Assembly: GCA_021787655.1 (NCBI GenBank) | Contig: JAJYLM010000130.1 | Location: 1 to 6,402 of the forward strand | Direction: 5' to 3' | From: a bacterium | Lineage (GTDB): Bacteria > JAMCPX01 | DNA length: 6,402 nucleotides | Shown: in pieces, positions 5,345 to 6,402 of the stretch | Numbering within the stretch: the first letter of the stretch is position 1 | How the letters are laid out: each line of letters starts with the position of its first letter | The notes under the pieces: generated by a model | The model's database searches: none | What the model was told of the DNA's origin: nothing | Seen by the model: only the letters and a program-made list of their open reading frames with translations | Made by a program: the position numbers and the translations under genes

Positions 5345-6337
5345 ATGTCCGAACTGCGGTTTAATTTTGTTACCGGTGACTGGGTCATTATCGCTCCCGA
5401 GCGTGCGAAGAGGCCGGAAGATTTTGTTACAGCAGGGAAAAAGGATGATCTGCCGGCATATGTTCCGTCATGTCCCCTGTGTGCCGGAAACGAAGGCCAG
5501 ACCCCGCCTGAGACATTCCACATCGACAGGGACAACCGGTGGACAGTCAGGGTGGTGCCCAACAAGTTTGCTGCTGTCCAGTATGAGACGTCCATAACCA
5601 GGCAGAGCAGCGGAGCAAAGAAGTCCATGACAGGAGCCGGGTTGCACGAAGTCATCATCGATACGCCGCTGCACAACGCATCCCTTGCAATTCTCCCTCG
5701 TGATCGGGTCGAAGATATGTTGTCTGCATACAGGCAGAGATTCCTCGATTTTTATAAAACCAAATTCATTGAACACGTGATCATATTTAAAAACCACGGC
5801 CAGCGTGCCGGGACTTCACTGCAGCACCCGCACTCCCAGATCGTGGGTACACCGGTGATCCCGGGACGGCTGAAGGGCCGAATAGAAGGGGCATTGCGGT
5901 ACTACGATGATTTTGGAGAATGCCTGTGCTGTCTGATCATGAAAGAAGAGCTCAATGATGGCGTACGGATCATTTCCCAGAATGATTCGTTCGTTGCCTT
6001 CATTCCCTATTCAGCGCTGTCCCCGTTCCATATCTGGATATTTCCGAAACGCCACAGCGCCTGTTTCGGGAGCATAACTGAGAGTGAACTGCATGACCTT
6101 GCAGGTATTCTGAAAGAAACGCTCCAGAGGCTGGACAAGGGACTTGGAAATCCGGATTTCAACTATGTGATCCATTCGCTGTCTCCCCAGGAGTGTGCGG
6201 TCAAGTATTTTCACTGGTATGTGTCCATTGTTACGAGAGTAACCAGGACGGCGGGGTTCGAAATCGGTACCGGTATGTACATCAACCCGTCCGTGCCTGA
6301 CAACAACGCCCGGTTCCTCAGGGACATCAAACTGTAA
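5345..6337 (+). CDS. galT: Galactose-1-phosphate uridylyltransferase
   Basis: This is a 330-residue cytoplasmic enzyme of the Leloir pathway. It moves UMP from UDP-glucose to galactose-1-phosphate through a uridylylated histidine, releasing glucose-1-phosphate and UDP-galactose. The length is normal for class I GalT. The opening MSELRFNFVTGDWVIIAPERAKRP is typical. The zinc-site candidates are Cys43 and Cys46 (CPLC), His110 (TPLH) and His161. The active site is GTSLQHPHSQIVGTPVIP, with His163 as the nucleophile. The C-terminal half has FHWYVSIVTRVTRTAGFEIGTGMYINPSVPD, where HWY replaces the HWH of many relatives. The ATG at 5345 is chosen because family similarity starts there and AGGA lies 8 nt upstream. 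A longer in-frame TTG at 5267 would add a hydrophobic N-terminus foreign to the family. It lies 110 nt after the kinase gene. No galK or galE is in the window, so it may instead serve nucleotide-sugar balance in cell-envelope synthesis. Confidence 0.94.
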   Translation: MSELRFNFVTGDWVIIAPERAKRPEDFVTAGKKDDLPAYVPSCPLCAGNEGQTPPETFHIDRDNRWTVRVVPNKFAAVQYETSITRQSSGAKKSMTGAGLHEVIIDTPLHNASLAILPRDRVEDMLSAYRQRFLDFYKTKFIEHVIIFKNHGQRAGTSLQHPHSQIVGTPVIPGRLKGRIEGALRYYDDFGECLCCLIMKEELNDGVRIISQNDSFVAFIPYSALSPFHIWIFPKRHSACFGSITESELHDLAGILKETLQRLDKGLGNPDFNYVIHSLSPQECAVKYFHWYVSIVTRVTRTAGFEIGTGMYINPSVPDNNARFLRDIKL

Positions 6338-6402
6338 TCATCCCGGATCCGGCGCTGATAAGACAAACTTTTTTTTCCGGTGAAAGGCGTTCCGAAAGAT
6401 CG

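Noticed and set aside
6338..6402. T8 run (6369-6376) after galT as a terminator
   Set aside because: The upstream GC-rich palindrome CCGGATCCGG has no room for a loop, and no other good stem abuts the T-run. Nothing else is supportable in these last bases.
1..6402. CRISPR array, tRNA/rRNA, insertion sequence or attachment site
   Set aside because: There are no regularly spaced repeats, no cloverleaf or rRNA-like stretches, no transposase motifs and no flanking terminal repeats on either strand.

Overview
The window comes from a Gram-negative bacterium. It encodes a secreted beta-barrel-like protein ending in Phe, uses AGGAGG Shine-Dalgarno sites, and carries a good sigma-54-type promoter. 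Hanks-type kinase and PP2C genes beside metabolic genes fit a deltaproteobacterial or Nitrospirota-like lineage, but that placement is inference from gene style only. All convincing genes lie on the plus strand.

Layout: (1) The 3' two-thirds of purA (adenylosuccinate synthase) enters from the left edge and ends at a clear intrinsic terminator. (2) A non-coding gap of 278 bases follows. It holds a separate inverted repeat, a possible sigma-70 promoter, short direct repeats and a GG-N10-GC (sigma-54) promoter. (3) Next comes a tight cluster: a signal-peptide-bearing outer-membrane barrel candidate of unknown family, then a 12-TM APC-superfamily permease 11 nt later, then a PP2C-type Ser/Thr phosphatase whose GTG start overlaps the permease stop by 4 nt. 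(4) After 62 nt there is a soluble Hanks-type Ser/Thr kinase, possibly with its own promoter. (5) After another 110 nt, galT (galactose-1-phosphate uridylyltransferase) has a plausible sigma-70 promoter and is complete. The last 65 bases show no supportable feature.

The purA and galT genes are ordinary metabolic genes. The interesting part is the middle: an outer-membrane protein and an inner-membrane permease that look co-transcribed from a sigma-54 promoter, translationally joined to a phosphatase and followed by a matching kinase. A natural hypothesis is a trans-envelope uptake system whose activity, or a partner's, is set by reversible Ser/Thr phosphorylation. The sequence shows the gene order and the intact catalytic motifs. 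Substrate and phosphorylation targets are not visible.
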